Assembly: GCA_001794935.1 (NCBI GenBank)
Contig: MGLY01000019.1
Span: forward strand, 7,030-36,974
Length of the DNA: 29,945 bases
DNA from: Chlamydiae bacterium RIFCSPHIGHO2_12_FULL_49_9
Lineage (GTDB): Bacteria > Chlamydiota > Chlamydiia > Chlamydiales > SM23-39
Direction of reading: 5' to 3'
A program made the position numbers and the translations under genes. Of the stretch, positions 8,828 through 15,994 are shown piece by piece; the first letter of the stretch is position 1, and each line of letters begins with the position of its first letter. The notes under the pieces were generated by a model, which made no database searches, had not been told where the DNA came from, and saw nothing but the letters and a program-made list of their open reading frames with translations.

Positions 8828-9735
8828 GAATAGTCTGGTGTTTCCTTCTGCTCGCCTCTCATCTTCAGGCAATCCCGCAGTATTATTGCACAGCGGCAGA
8901 CAGCGGCTATTTCAAGCCCCTCATGGGGCTTATCGGCAGCATCCATGAGTCCAATTTTGACGACTTGGGAGAGATTGCGGTTTTTGATATCGGCCTTAAA
9001 AAAGAGGAAATCTCTCAGCTTGAAAATATCCAAAAGGTGCGCGTTTACCGAGTCGATACAGACAATCCCGATGTGCTCCACTTTTTTTATCCACCGAATG
9101 CTAGAAAAACGCTCGGCTGGTATTCGTGGAAGCCGATGGTTGTAAAACAATCGCTCGATCTGTTCCCTTATGTTCTTTGGATCGACGCCGCAGCAACGGT
9201 TTTGCGCCCTCTGAATAACCTCTTTGAATCGATCGTTAAAAATCGATACTTCCTTGTGACCATCGGCGACGAGAGAAAAGCCGATGGCAGCCCCGTTCAT
9301 TCGGTCGATTGGCAAACAAATGGTTTTTTAAGAGAGAAATTTCAGCTCGAAAAAGAGGAGAACCGATGGATTCTATCCCAAGATTGCGTTACCTCATGCA
9401 TTGTGGGAGCATCCCGAGAGGCGTGGGATGATTTTGTGGGGGATTGGTTTGAGGCAACGAAGGACTTGAGGAATTTTATCGACGACGGCATTCCTTATGG
9501 GTATGGGTGCGCAAGACACGACCAAGCCGTTTTGACTCTGATCGCCTACACCAAAAAGTTAACCATTTTCGATCAGGATTTTACTCAAAAAAACCCGATT
9601 GCCCTCGGAGAGGATCTTTTTTATATCACCTGGCACCATCTCTTTGTCGACGCAAAGACTTCGGTTTATAGTTCGAGACAAGACCTTCGAGCAGTGCCCT
9701 ATTTCTCATCTCGCATTCGCCTTAATTCTTTTTAA
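8824..9735 (+). CDS. Signal-peptide-bearing GT-A-like glycosyltransferase (DUF1647-like)
   Basis: The 303-residue protein starts with a clean signal peptide (MRIVWCFLLLASHLQA, cleavage after residue 16). The mature part has a nucleotide-sugar-transferase look: AVFDIGLKKEEISQLE near 52-67, GWYSWKPMVVKQSLDLFPYV (98-117), and VLWIDAAATVLRPL (117-130), where a GT-A enzyme would hold its metal-binding acidic motif. A conserved HDQAVLTLIAY near the C-terminus also fits. The closest family I recall is DUF1647, glycosyltransferase-like proteins of animals and bacteria. The canonical DxD reads DAA here, so metal use is uncertain. It is coupled by a 4-nt overlap to the stomatin-like gene and its stop overlaps the convergent methyltransferase by 14 nt. 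Donor and acceptor are unknown. Confidence 0.65.
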   Translation: MRIVWCFLLLASHLQAIPQYYCTAADSGYFKPLMGLIGSIHESNFDDLGEIAVFDIGLKKEEISQLENIQKVRVYRVDTDNPDVLHFFYPPNARKTLGWYSWKPMVVKQSLDLFPYVLWIDAAATVLRPLNNLFESIVKNRYFLVTIGDERKADGSPVHSVDWQTNGFLREKFQLEKEENRWILSQDCVTSCIVGASREAWDDFVGDWFEATKDLRNFIDDGIPYGYGCARHDQAVLTLIAYTKKLTIFDQDFTQKNPIALGEDLFYITWHHLFVDAKTSVYSSRQDLRAVPYFSSRIRLNSF

Positions 9736-10405
9736 AGACGAGACAGCGCACTCCCATCGACTCTTCTCTGATCCACTCGCAGCGCTGCATTAGAAAGGTC
9801 GTCGCTTTATTTTTCGTCGGCAGATCAGCTTGATTGAGCCAGATATAGCCTCCCTTCTTTACCTTTGGGTAATAGAGAGTGACGTCTTGAAGGCTCCCTT
9901 CGGCAGAGCAGTTGCCGTCGATGTAGAGAAAATCGATCTGTCCATCTAAAAAGAGAGCTGCCGCCTCTTCAGACAGTCGTCGAACCGGGCAGCAGTAATC
10001 TGACAGTTTTCGTTGATTGATGAGAGAGATGAAGTAGTGATTGATATAATTCATATCGATTCCTATCTGGCTCCACCAAGAGAGATAGGGGTGATTCGGT
10101 TCGAATCCCTTTTGGACGGCTTCATTGTCCCAGGCGTCGATTGCATAAACAACTCCTTGGCCCAAAAAACTCAGAGTTTGCGCGATCGGGTAGGTGCTTG
10201 ACCCTCCGAATGCGCCGATCTCAACGGAAATCAGCGGCTTGATTTCATAGACGAGATCCATCAGGCGATCTGCTTGATCCTTGGAGCACCAACCAGGAAT
10301 AAGGGGAAGATCTCTGGAGATTGTGTCTTCCTTGAATCGATCCCAAGATTGAGGATAGGCGCAAAGAGACATCGCAGCGGCGAGGAGAACTATTAACCTT
10401 TTCAT
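9722..10405 (-). CDS. Signal-peptide-bearing class I SAM methyltransferase (Methyltransf_24 type)
   Basis: A 227-residue protein with an N-terminal signal peptide (MKRLIVLLAAAMSLCA, cleavage after 16) followed by a Rossmann methyltransferase: SAM-binding VEIGAFGGSST (61-71), the acidic end of strand 2 in VYAIDAWDN, DFLYIDGNCSAEGSLQDVTL, and KKGGYIWLNQ. These match the Methyltransf_24 group, often found with glycan-modifying genes, where they can methylate sugars. The start is well supported by AAAAGGAT a few bases before ATG 10405. The gene is convergent with the glycosyltransferase at 8824-9735 and divergent from the fucosyltransferase-like gene at 10487. The acceptor is unknown. Export is unusual for a SAM-dependent enzyme because SAM is cytoplasmic. 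Confidence 0.75.
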   Translation of the reverse strand: MKRLIVLLAAAMSLCAYPQSWDRFKEDTISRDLPLIPGWCSKDQADRLMDLVYEIKPLISVEIGAFGGSSTYPIAQTLSFLGQGVVYAIDAWDNEAVQKGFEPNHPYLSWWSQIGIDMNYINHYFISLINQRKLSDYCCPVRRLSEEAAALFLDGQIDFLYIDGNCSAEGSLQDVTLYYPKVKKGGYIWLNQADLPTKNKATTFLMQRCEWIREESMGVRCLVFKKN

Positions 10406-10486
10406 AAAATCCTTTTGAAGAGGGAAACTTCTAGAGGTTTTTTGAATTTGTGTCTATGTTCTTCCGCCTTTCCTACAGGTGAAAGT

Positions 10487-11422
10487 ATGAAACGGATTTT
10501 TCTTCTTTTTCTTTTTGCAGTTTCTCTGCGCGCCAAGACGATCGATGTGATCACACACTTTATGGATGATCTTTTTCTCGATTATAAAATCATCCATAAG
10601 GCCGGATACCAGATCCGGGTTGGGGAGATTGAGGACTATTGGAGAGGGCGCTCTCCTTTTGCCGAAGATCTCCAAAAGATTCTCGTTTTCAACCCGTTTA
10701 AAAATTATAACGATCTGACCTATCTGCCAAAGGAGAAGCTCGTCCTATTCGTCTGGGAGCCGGTTCAGCCTCCCGCATGGTATTACAATGCGTTTTCCCG
10801 AGTTTATACCTGGGACGATGCGCTCATCGATCAGGTCAAATTCTTTAAGTTTTATTATCCCCATATGGTGCCGATGCTTGCAAACCTCCCTCTATTCGAA
10901 GAGAAAAAGTTCTGTGCGATGATTGCAACCAACATCACTTTCGAAAGAAGGAAAATGATCGAATTTTTTGAAACAAAGCCGGATGAAGATTTTGAGTTTT
11001 ATGGAGCTCCGAAAGGGGATTTTGGCAAGCACAAAAACTACCGGGGGCCAATTCCCGGCAAACACTCAGGTCCCGAGAAAATTGAGGTTTTGAAAAATTA
11101 CAAATTTTGCGTCTGTTTTGAAAATTGCCACCACTTGCAAGGCTATGTTACCGAGAAGATTTTCGGTTGCTTTGCTGCAGGGTGCATCCCGATCTACTGG
11201 GGGGCTCCCAATATTGATAGCTATGTGCCGAGAGATTGCTACATCGACTATCGGGATTTTGCGAGCAAAGAACACCTCTACTACTATCTCAAAATGATGA
11301 CAAAAGAGGTCTATGAGCAGTATTTAAGCCGCATCCGCACCTATCTCAAAAGTCACAAGGCAGCCCTTTTTTCAAGAGAGTATTTTGAAAAAATCATCTG
11401 CGAGGCAGCCTCTAGCCATTAA
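10487..11422 (+). CDS. Signal-peptide-bearing GT10-family (alpha-1,3/1,4-fucosyltransferase-like) enzyme
   Basis: GT10 enzymes transfer fucose from GDP-fucose to GlcNAc or glucose units, making Lewis-type structures. The 311-residue product has a signal peptide (MKRIFLLFLFAVSLRA) and, at 205-243, the family's donor-binding signature: YKFCVCFEN, then YVTEKIFGCFAAGCIPIYWG and APNI. The first half is more divergent, as usual for the acceptor domain. ATG 10487 is chosen over the longer in-frame start at 10415 because AGGTGA lies just upstream and the signal peptide then begins the protein. It ends in a 4-nt overlap (TTAA) with the convergent GT25 gene. GT10 membership is strong from the signature; the linkage made and whether fucose is the donor are inference. 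Confidence 0.85.
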   Translation: MKRIFLLFLFAVSLRAKTIDVITHFMDDLFLDYKIIHKAGYQIRVGEIEDYWRGRSPFAEDLQKILVFNPFKNYNDLTYLPKEKLVLFVWEPVQPPAWYYNAFSRVYTWDDALIDQVKFFKFYYPHMVPMLANLPLFEEKKFCAMIATNITFERRKMIEFFETKPDEDFEFYGAPKGDFGKHKNYRGPIPGKHSGPEKIEVLKNYKFCVCFENCHHLQGYVTEKIFGCFAAGCIPIYWGAPNIDSYVPRDCYIDYRDFASKEHLYYYLKMMTKEVYEQYLSRIRTYLKSHKAALFSREYFEKIICEAASSH

Positions 11423-12369
11423 TCGAGGAGCCTCTCGTGCGTGTCCGAGAGGCTCGGGACTGACGTGACGAGAAGATAACGGAGAGTGTAGAGGCGTATA
11501 TTGGGAACGAGGGCGATCTCGTGATCGATCGGCACGAACATTCCATGTTCTTTTTCAAATTGCAATATTTTTTCGATACCTGAGCGCCGAATGATCATCG
11601 AATGGGTTCTCATACGGCTGCCGATTTTTAGAAAATCGTTGCTGACGATCGTTCGTTTTGTGAGCTCGAACGGATTCGGAGGGGGAAGATCGGGTCTCCA
11701 GAAAAGATCCATTCGAAGCCCCCGGAGGTTGCTTTGAAAGTCGTTTTTTTCAGAGTAGATCCAGTAATCTTGGGTGTCGATATCGGTGTAAAGGACATCC
11801 CACCCCTCTTTGCCAACCAGCTCATCGAGCTTATCGATGAGATCGGCTAGATAGTGGGGGGTCGCTTTCACTGAGATATCATCTTCCAGAACCCAAATGG
11901 TCTCATAGCCTGAGTCATAGGCGTCTTGAAGAACCGATAAATGACTTAAGCTGCAACCGATCGCTCCAAGAGATGTGCAAGGAGAGAAAAAGGTGTTTCC
12001 GAAGCTCGATTCTCGAAGAAATTCAAACTCTCTTTCCCTGTTTTTCCGGTTCGGATACTGAATGGCCCACTGATAGAGCTCCATCCCGGGAGCAAATTTT
12101 ACCCCCACGTCATCGAGAACTTCTTTCGGAAGACCCCAACCGTACACTGCCGGCAATCGATGGGGGATGATCCCGTAGGTTTCGAGCTCTTTTAAAGAGA
12201 GGGCGAGCTTTTCAGGCCTTTGGTCGAGATTGATGAGATAAATGAAGTCGACGTTTCGGATCTGCTTCCCTTCAGATTTATTTTCTACTTTTCTAAAGCG
12301 CTTTTCCATTTCAGAGGCGCCTAGAGCGCTGCACAAAAGAACGAAGGCAAAAAAAACCGACTGTTTCAT
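11419..12369 (-). CDS. Signal-peptide-bearing GT25-family glycosyltransferase
   Basis: GT25 includes LPS beta-galactosyltransferases of Gram-negative bacteria and collagen galactosyltransferases of animals. The 316-residue protein carries a signal peptide (MKQSVFFAFVLLCSALGA), then the family block FIYLINLDQRPEKLALSL (42-59), GAIGCSLSHLSVLQDAY (135-151) and the acidic VLEDDISV (160-167) that binds the metal-nucleotide sugar. An insertion rich in charged residues (about 90-125) separates the first two blocks. Start is ATG 12369; no strong ribosome-binding site precedes it. It converges on the GT10 gene with a 4-nt stop overlap and is divergent from the gene at 12436. Sugar and acceptor are unknown. 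Confidence 0.87.
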   Translation of the reverse strand: MKQSVFFAFVLLCSALGASEMEKRFRKVENKSEGKQIRNVDFIYLINLDQRPEKLALSLKELETYGIIPHRLPAVYGWGLPKEVLDDVGVKFAPGMELYQWAIQYPNRKNREREFEFLRESSFGNTFFSPCTSLGAIGCSLSHLSVLQDAYDSGYETIWVLEDDISVKATPHYLADLIDKLDELVGKEGWDVLYTDIDTQDYWIYSEKNDFQSNLRGLRMDLFWRPDLPPPNPFELTKRTIVSNDFLKIGSRMRTHSMIIRRSGIEKILQFEKEHGMFVPIDHEIALVPNIRLYTLRYLLVTSVPSLSDTHERLLD

Positions 12370-12435
12370 TGACGAAAACGCTTTTTTTTTAAAGGGGTGT
12401 GGTTATACCCTTTTTCGCCAAATGAGGTCAAAGAA

Positions 12436-13299
12436 ATGAAACAACTTTTGCCCTTTCTCTTGATTTTTTCCTCTCTCTTTGGGGAGTGGGAAAAAGCGAA
12501 CTACAACTTTTCTCCCGAGCCGATCGATGTCGTGATCCCTTGCGCCCCAAAGGACGCGCCCCTTTTAGAGCTTTGTATTCAGAGGATTCGATTGCACGGA
12601 AAGAATATCCGGAGGGTGATCGTCGTTTCGAAAGAGCCGCTTACGGACTCTGCAGAGTGGTTTAACGAATTGGACTATCCGTTTACTAAAGAAGATGTGG
12701 CGTTGGAGATTTTTAAAGAAGATCGGAAGGCCTCAGCCGCTTTTTTGGATCACCCGAAAACGAGAATCGGCTGGATGCTGCAGCAGCTATTCAAGCTCTA
12801 TGCTCCTTTTGTGATCCCCGGCATCTCATCGAATGTCCTTGTGTTGGATGCTGATGTTCTTTTTGTTCAGCCAACAGTTTTTATGACTGATAGCGGAAAT
12901 CCTCTTTTTGCTCTTGCCATCGAATATAACCCCGAATATTTCCATCACGCCTCTCGGCTCTTGCCTGGTTTTAAGAGAGTGGGCGGCTATTCGGGAATAG
13001 CCCACCACATGCTATTTCAAAGGGCTGTCCTCGAGGATCTCTTCCAAAACATCAAAGATATTCACAGAGTAGAGCCTTGGAGAGCGATCTGCCGTGCGGT
13101 CGATTTAAAAAGTGTTTTTCTCTCTCCTTTTTCCGAATATGAGATCTACTTTAACTTCATTTTAAAAAAGAGCGATCAGGCTATTTTGCGCTATCTGCCC
13201 TTCATCGACATCGACTCGATTGAAAAGGCATCTCTTTTTCACGATCCGGGATATGTATTTGTCACATCCCACTCCTACAACAGGAAAAACCATGAATAA
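12436..13299 (+). CDS. Signal-peptide-bearing GT-A-like protein (DUF6492 type)
   Basis: The 287-residue protein has a signal peptide (MKQLLPFLLIFSSLFG) and a mature domain that opens with PIDVVIPCAPKDAPLLELC, then IRRVIVVSKEPLTDSAEWF, and VLVLDADVLFVQP (134-146) in which DAD is a typical metal-binding DxD of GT-A glycosyltransferases. This pattern matches the DUF6492 family as I recall it. ATG 12436 follows GAGGTC and places the signal peptide first; the upstream in-frame GTG at 12397 is less likely. Its last 8 nt overlap the start of the downstream methyltransferase, so the two form a small operon. Substrate unknown; C-terminal HDPGYVFVTSH could supply a catalytic His. Confidence 0.68.
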   Translation: MKQLLPFLLIFSSLFGEWEKANYNFSPEPIDVVIPCAPKDAPLLELCIQRIRLHGKNIRRVIVVSKEPLTDSAEWFNELDYPFTKEDVALEIFKEDRKASAAFLDHPKTRIGWMLQQLFKLYAPFVIPGISSNVLVLDADVLFVQPTVFMTDSGNPLFALAIEYNPEYFHHASRLLPGFKRVGGYSGIAHHMLFQRAVLEDLFQNIKDIHRVEPWRAICRAVDLKSVFLSPFSEYEIYFNFILKKSDQAILRYLPFIDIDSIEKASLFHDPGYVFVTSHSYNRKNHE

Positions 13300-13939
13300 A
13301 TGTCTTTTTCTATACTTAAGTTTTTCCCTTTTTGCTGAAGATCTTCACGAGGAGGTATTCTCCCATATTTATCGAAACAAAATCTGGGGGGTGAATGGAG
13401 AAGGGGAGGGGGGTTCCGGCGGCGGGTCTCTTCTGGAAAATGTTCAGCCCTACATGAGATATCTCGAAAAATTCATGAGAGAAAATGAGATCCGAAGCGT
13501 TGTCGATGCCGGGTGCGGCGATTGGGAATTTTCAAAATACATCGATTGGGAAGGGATCGACTATTTAGGCCTGGATGTTGTCCTTTTTGTCATTGAGAAA
13601 AACCAAAAGAGATACGGAAAATCCCACATTCGATTTGCCCACGCAAACTTTTTGACGGCGGACTTGCCGAAGGCCGATCTTTTTATCTGCAAGCATGTGT
13701 TTCAGCACCTGACGAACCGAGATATTTTGGCTTTTTTACCCAAGCTTTCCAAGTTTAAATACTGTTTGATTACAAATGAGGTGGATCCCCGTACTTTTTC
13801 GAGCGACAATCCCGATATCGATGTGGGGGGAGGGCATAAGATCGATCTCTCCCGCTCTCCTTTTTTCATTCAGGGAACAAAAATTCTCAATTTCTACATT
13901 GGAAGCTCGCTCCATCAAGTGTTTTTGATAAAAAATTAG
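13292..13939 (+). CDS. Signal-peptide-bearing class I SAM methyltransferase
   Basis: The 215-residue protein starts with a short signal peptide (MNKCLFLYLSFSLFA) and holds a complete methyltransferase fold: IRSVVDAGCGDWEFSKY (67-83) for SAM binding, YLGLDVV (91-97) with the acidic residue that holds the ribose, FLTADLPKADLFICKHV (120-136) and LITNEV. The glycine-rich GEGEGGSGGGS before the domain is part of a pattern I recall in related bacterial methyltransferases. ATG 13292 has AGGA eight bases ahead and overlaps the stop of the DUF6492-type gene, indicating coupled translation. It is convergent with the gene at 13936 (4-nt overlap). The methyl acceptor is unknown; pairing with a glycosyltransferase suggests a sugar. 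Confidence 0.75.
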   Translation: MNKCLFLYLSFSLFAEDLHEEVFSHIYRNKIWGVNGEGEGGSGGGSLLENVQPYMRYLEKFMRENEIRSVVDAGCGDWEFSKYIDWEGIDYLGLDVVLFVIEKNQKRYGKSHIRFAHANFLTADLPKADLFICKHVFQHLTNRDILAFLPKLSKFKYCLITNEVDPRTFSSDNPDIDVGGGHKIDLSRSPFFIQGTKILNFYIGSSLHQVFLIKN

Positions 13940-14940
13940 TGAATGGGAACGACGATTTTGATCGGCTGCGGGAATTTTAGGTCGACATTCATTTGAAGAA
14001 GGATCTTGTCGATTAAGACTTGATTTTGAGTTCCTCGTTTAAAGTGGTAGGGCGACGCAACAATCTGGTAGGGAAATAGCTTCGATGCCATGAGGCTGTA
14101 ACTTGAATCGCTTCGGATTAAACAGTCGAACTGCGCCATCGAGAAAAAATCCTCGAGAACATTTCTATTCGGGGTATTCCCGAGTTTTCGACAATCAAAC
14201 TCGATATCGAGCCCCTTGCAGCTTGCCGCAAATAGCGCGAGGATAGCTGCCGGATTTGAGTAGTCGGTAAATAGATAGACATAGAGGGGTTTTGGGATGT
14301 TTTTAGCGAGGAGATGAAGGGCATTGATGTAGTAGGCGGGAGGAGGGCCTTTCATCGGCCAGAGCGCTGTGAACCTGGCCCATGAAGATTCTTCTCCCTC
14401 GCCCGTTCTCACATGGACTGCAACCGTCATGCAGTCCGCCGGCAGATCGAACTTTGGGATAGGGATCAGGGGAGCGATTTCCCTCTGAAGTTGCGCTGAG
14501 AATTTGGGATCATCCCAGTTGACTTGGGTCCAGACAGGAAAACAATTCGGCGTATCAAAATCCTGAGACGTTTCTGGATAAAAAGGGATGTCGATTCGAA
14601 TCGGTCCCCTCTCTGAATCTATATTCCAAAGATTTAAAAAATCTCCCTCTGATTGAAGGGTCAAAACTCTCTCTATCGATGCTTGGGGGGGGAGGGTTCG
14701 ATCGAGAGCGAGGAGATGGGAATAGGGAAATGGGGTGTAGATAAGGGGGACGTCGAGGATGTAAGAAATCCACTTCCCATGAGCGTAAGCCAAAAGATTA
14801 TCTCCAAAGCGGCCGCCGCTTAAAGTGTAAGAAACAGCAGACCCTTCTCCCAATTCTGCCTCTAGAAATGGGCAGTTTAAAAAGATTAAAAGGGCAAAGA
14901 GAGTTGAACCTAAAATTTTAGTGAGATAGGTTCTTCTCAT
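13936..14940 (-). CDS. Signal-peptide-bearing GT-B fucosyltransferase-like protein
   Basis: The 334-residue protein has a longer signal peptide (residues 1-28, cleavage near FLEA) and a GT-B layout like the GT11/GT23/NodZ/POFUT group that uses GDP-fucose. It shows TLSGGRFGDNLLAYAHGKW (39-57), comparable to the N-terminal glycine loop of GT11; AVHVRTGEG (174-182), a variant of the HxRRGD donor-binding motif; LFTDYSN (223-229); and SMAQFDCLIRSDSSYSLMAS (267-286), the usual donor-site SS/S motif. It is the second gene of a two-gene minus-strand unit, overlapping the exostosin-like gene by 4 nt. Codons 3-12 are encoded within a 26-bp sequence resembling the end of the palindromic element at 17006. 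The fucosyltransferase call is moderate; another GT-B sugar is possible. Confidence 0.6.
   Translation of the reverse strand: MRRTYLTKILGSTLFALLIFLNCPFLEAELGEGSAVSYTLSGGRFGDNLLAYAHGKWISYILDVPLIYTPFPYSHLLALDRTLPPQASIERVLTLQSEGDFLNLWNIDSERGPIRIDIPFYPETSQDFDTPNCFPVWTQVNWDDPKFSAQLQREIAPLIPIPKFDLPADCMTVAVHVRTGEGEESSWARFTALWPMKGPPPAYYINALHLLAKNIPKPLYVYLFTDYSNPAAILALFAASCKGLDIEFDCRKLGNTPNRNVLEDFFSMAQFDCLIRSDSSYSLMASKLFPYQIVASPYHFKRGTQNQVLIDKILLQMNVDLKFPQPIKIVVPIH
14907..14932. repeat. 26-bp relic resembling the ends of palindromic element 1
   Basis: The minus strand begins AACCTATCTCA and ends TTTTAGGTT. The stretch 14912-14935 matches the left end of the element at 17006 (including the adjacent flank bases) in 23 of 24 positions. 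It lies within the first codons of the glycosyltransferase gene 13936-14940. It may be a minimal deletion product of such an element; chance similarity is less likely but possible. Confidence 0.45.
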
Positions 14941-15806
14941 TTTGTTCTATAAGAGTCGATGAGATGCGTCCAATAATCGAGGCGAAGAGGCTCGAGCGAA
15001 AAAGTTTTTTTCGAGAGCTCTTCATATTTTTGATTCAAAAATTCCTCTGTAACGCTCTCCCAATGATCGATCAAAACAACCGGTAGACCTTCATAGACCG
15101 CATCGATAGTCGATCTTTTTACGATTGGATAGGCGCCGAGATAAAGAGACTCCCAGAGACGGTGGGTGTCAATGCCGTTGCCCCTTGGGCTCAATACGAA
15201 CTTTGAATCGGCCAAATCTCTTAGGTAAGCAGCGAAATTTTTGCCCTGCGAGCTATAGCAAAAGGGAGCGCTTGAGAAAAGCCTCCAGACATCCGCTCTT
15301 TCTAAAAAGTAGTTGCTGACAGTCAAATTGTAATAGAGGAGATGTGTTTTTGGCCCTACTTTGGTCCACTCGATCAGCTCCGCTTTTCCGTGAGGCCATT
15401 CATAGTTGGCGATTCCGATGGGAATCGGATGGAGCTTGGGATGATTTGCCCATTCGATATTCATCGCAAACCAAGCGATGAGTTTGGGATCCTCGAGATA
15501 CTCTCCCCATGATCTGGGCGCCCCATAGTCTGAATTGTGAGTGATGAGAATATAGCGATGTTGAATTTGTGGATGGAAATATTGAAAGAAATGACCTGTA
15601 TAATCGGTTTTTACAAAAATCACGCTCCCTTCAAAAACTTCCTTCGGAACAATCGTGTTTTGATGCTCGTCAAAGACAAAGTCGGCAAAGACTCTAAATC
15701 CATCCCCCGAGATAAAAGGGGGGAAAGCCCTTCGATTGTGAACATGCTCCGGGAAGGGAACCCCAAAAACAAATAAGGGGAAAAGGAGGAGCGCAAGATA
15801 TGCCAC
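14937..15806 (-). CDS. Signal-peptide-bearing exostosin-like glycosyltransferase
   Basis: A 289-residue protein with a hydrophobic leader (MAYLALLLFPLFVFG) and a C-terminal donor-binding region like exostosin/GT47 proteins: SKFVLSPRGNGIDTHRLWES (201-220), then LYLGAYPIVKRS and GLPVVLIDHWESVTEEFL. Bacterial relatives occur in surface-glycan gene sets. The start is GTG at 15806, one base after the stop of a 24-codon remnant gene, and translation is probably coupled to it. A strong sigma-70-type promoter lies upstream at 15920-15948. The stop overlaps the next gene in ATGA. The leader lacks a basic residue because the start sits in remnant sequence, so the true N-terminus deserves caution. Confidence 0.75.
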   Translation of the reverse strand: MAYLALLLFPLFVFGVPFPEHVHNRRAFPPFISGDGFRVFADFVFDEHQNTIVPKEVFEGSVIFVKTDYTGHFFQYFHPQIQHRYILITHNSDYGAPRSWGEYLEDPKLIAWFAMNIEWANHPKLHPIPIGIANYEWPHGKAELIEWTKVGPKTHLLYYNLTVSNYFLERADVWRLFSSAPFCYSSQGKNFAAYLRDLADSKFVLSPRGNGIDTHRLWESLYLGAYPIVKRSTIDAVYEGLPVVLIDHWESVTEEFLNQKYEELSKKTFSLEPLRLDYWTHLIDSYRTK

Positions 15807-15807
15807 T

Positions 15808-15882
15808 TCAGGATCTCTTGATATTATTTGGGTACTTGCCCAGATCTCCTCCGGATTCGAAAAAAAAGAGGAGAGAGAGCAT
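15808..15882 (-). pseudogene. 24-codon remnant of a signal-peptide methyltransferase paralogue
   Basis: This mini-ORF starts MLSLLFFF and ends ESGGDLGKYPNNIKRS before a TGA. The end matches the C-terminus of the methyltransferase at 17180-17764 (EPGGDAGEYPNNILVAQVKRRS), and the start with its AAGAGGAA leader matches that gene's first codons and ribosome-binding region. The promoter upstream is also shared. The simplest reading is a duplicated methyltransferase gene from which the middle (roughly 150 codons) was deleted, perhaps at the run of eight T residues. The GTG of the exostosin-like gene follows after one base, so the remnant may now serve as its translated leader. Confidence 0.75.
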
Positions 15883-15919
15883 TGATTCCTCTTGAGAGGT
15901 TTTCTTAAAAAGATCTGAG

Positions 15920-15948
15920 ACTATAAGATTTAAATCCGTTGTTGTCAA
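15920..15948 (-). promoter_or_regulatory. Sigma-70-type promoter for the exostosin-like operon
   Basis: On the minus strand, TTGACA (15948-15943), a 17-nt spacer and TATAGT (15925-15920) form a near-consensus promoter. It lies about 40 nt before the remnant ORF. The same arrangement, including the bases around the -35 box, occurs before the methyltransferase at 17764. Confidence 0.75.
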
Positions 15949-15970
15949 AAATTTCTTTCGCCTCTACAGT
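15942..15970 (+). promoter_or_regulatory. Probable divergent promoter for the gene at 15995
   Basis: TTGTCA (15942-15947), a 17-nt spacer and TACAGT (15965-15970) read on the plus strand. Its -35 box overlaps the -35 box of the opposing minus-strand promoter, so polymerases would compete. The boxes are less consensus-like than the minus-strand ones. Confidence 0.45.
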
Positions 15971-15994
15971 ATGCCGCTTTCTGGAGGAAAAATA

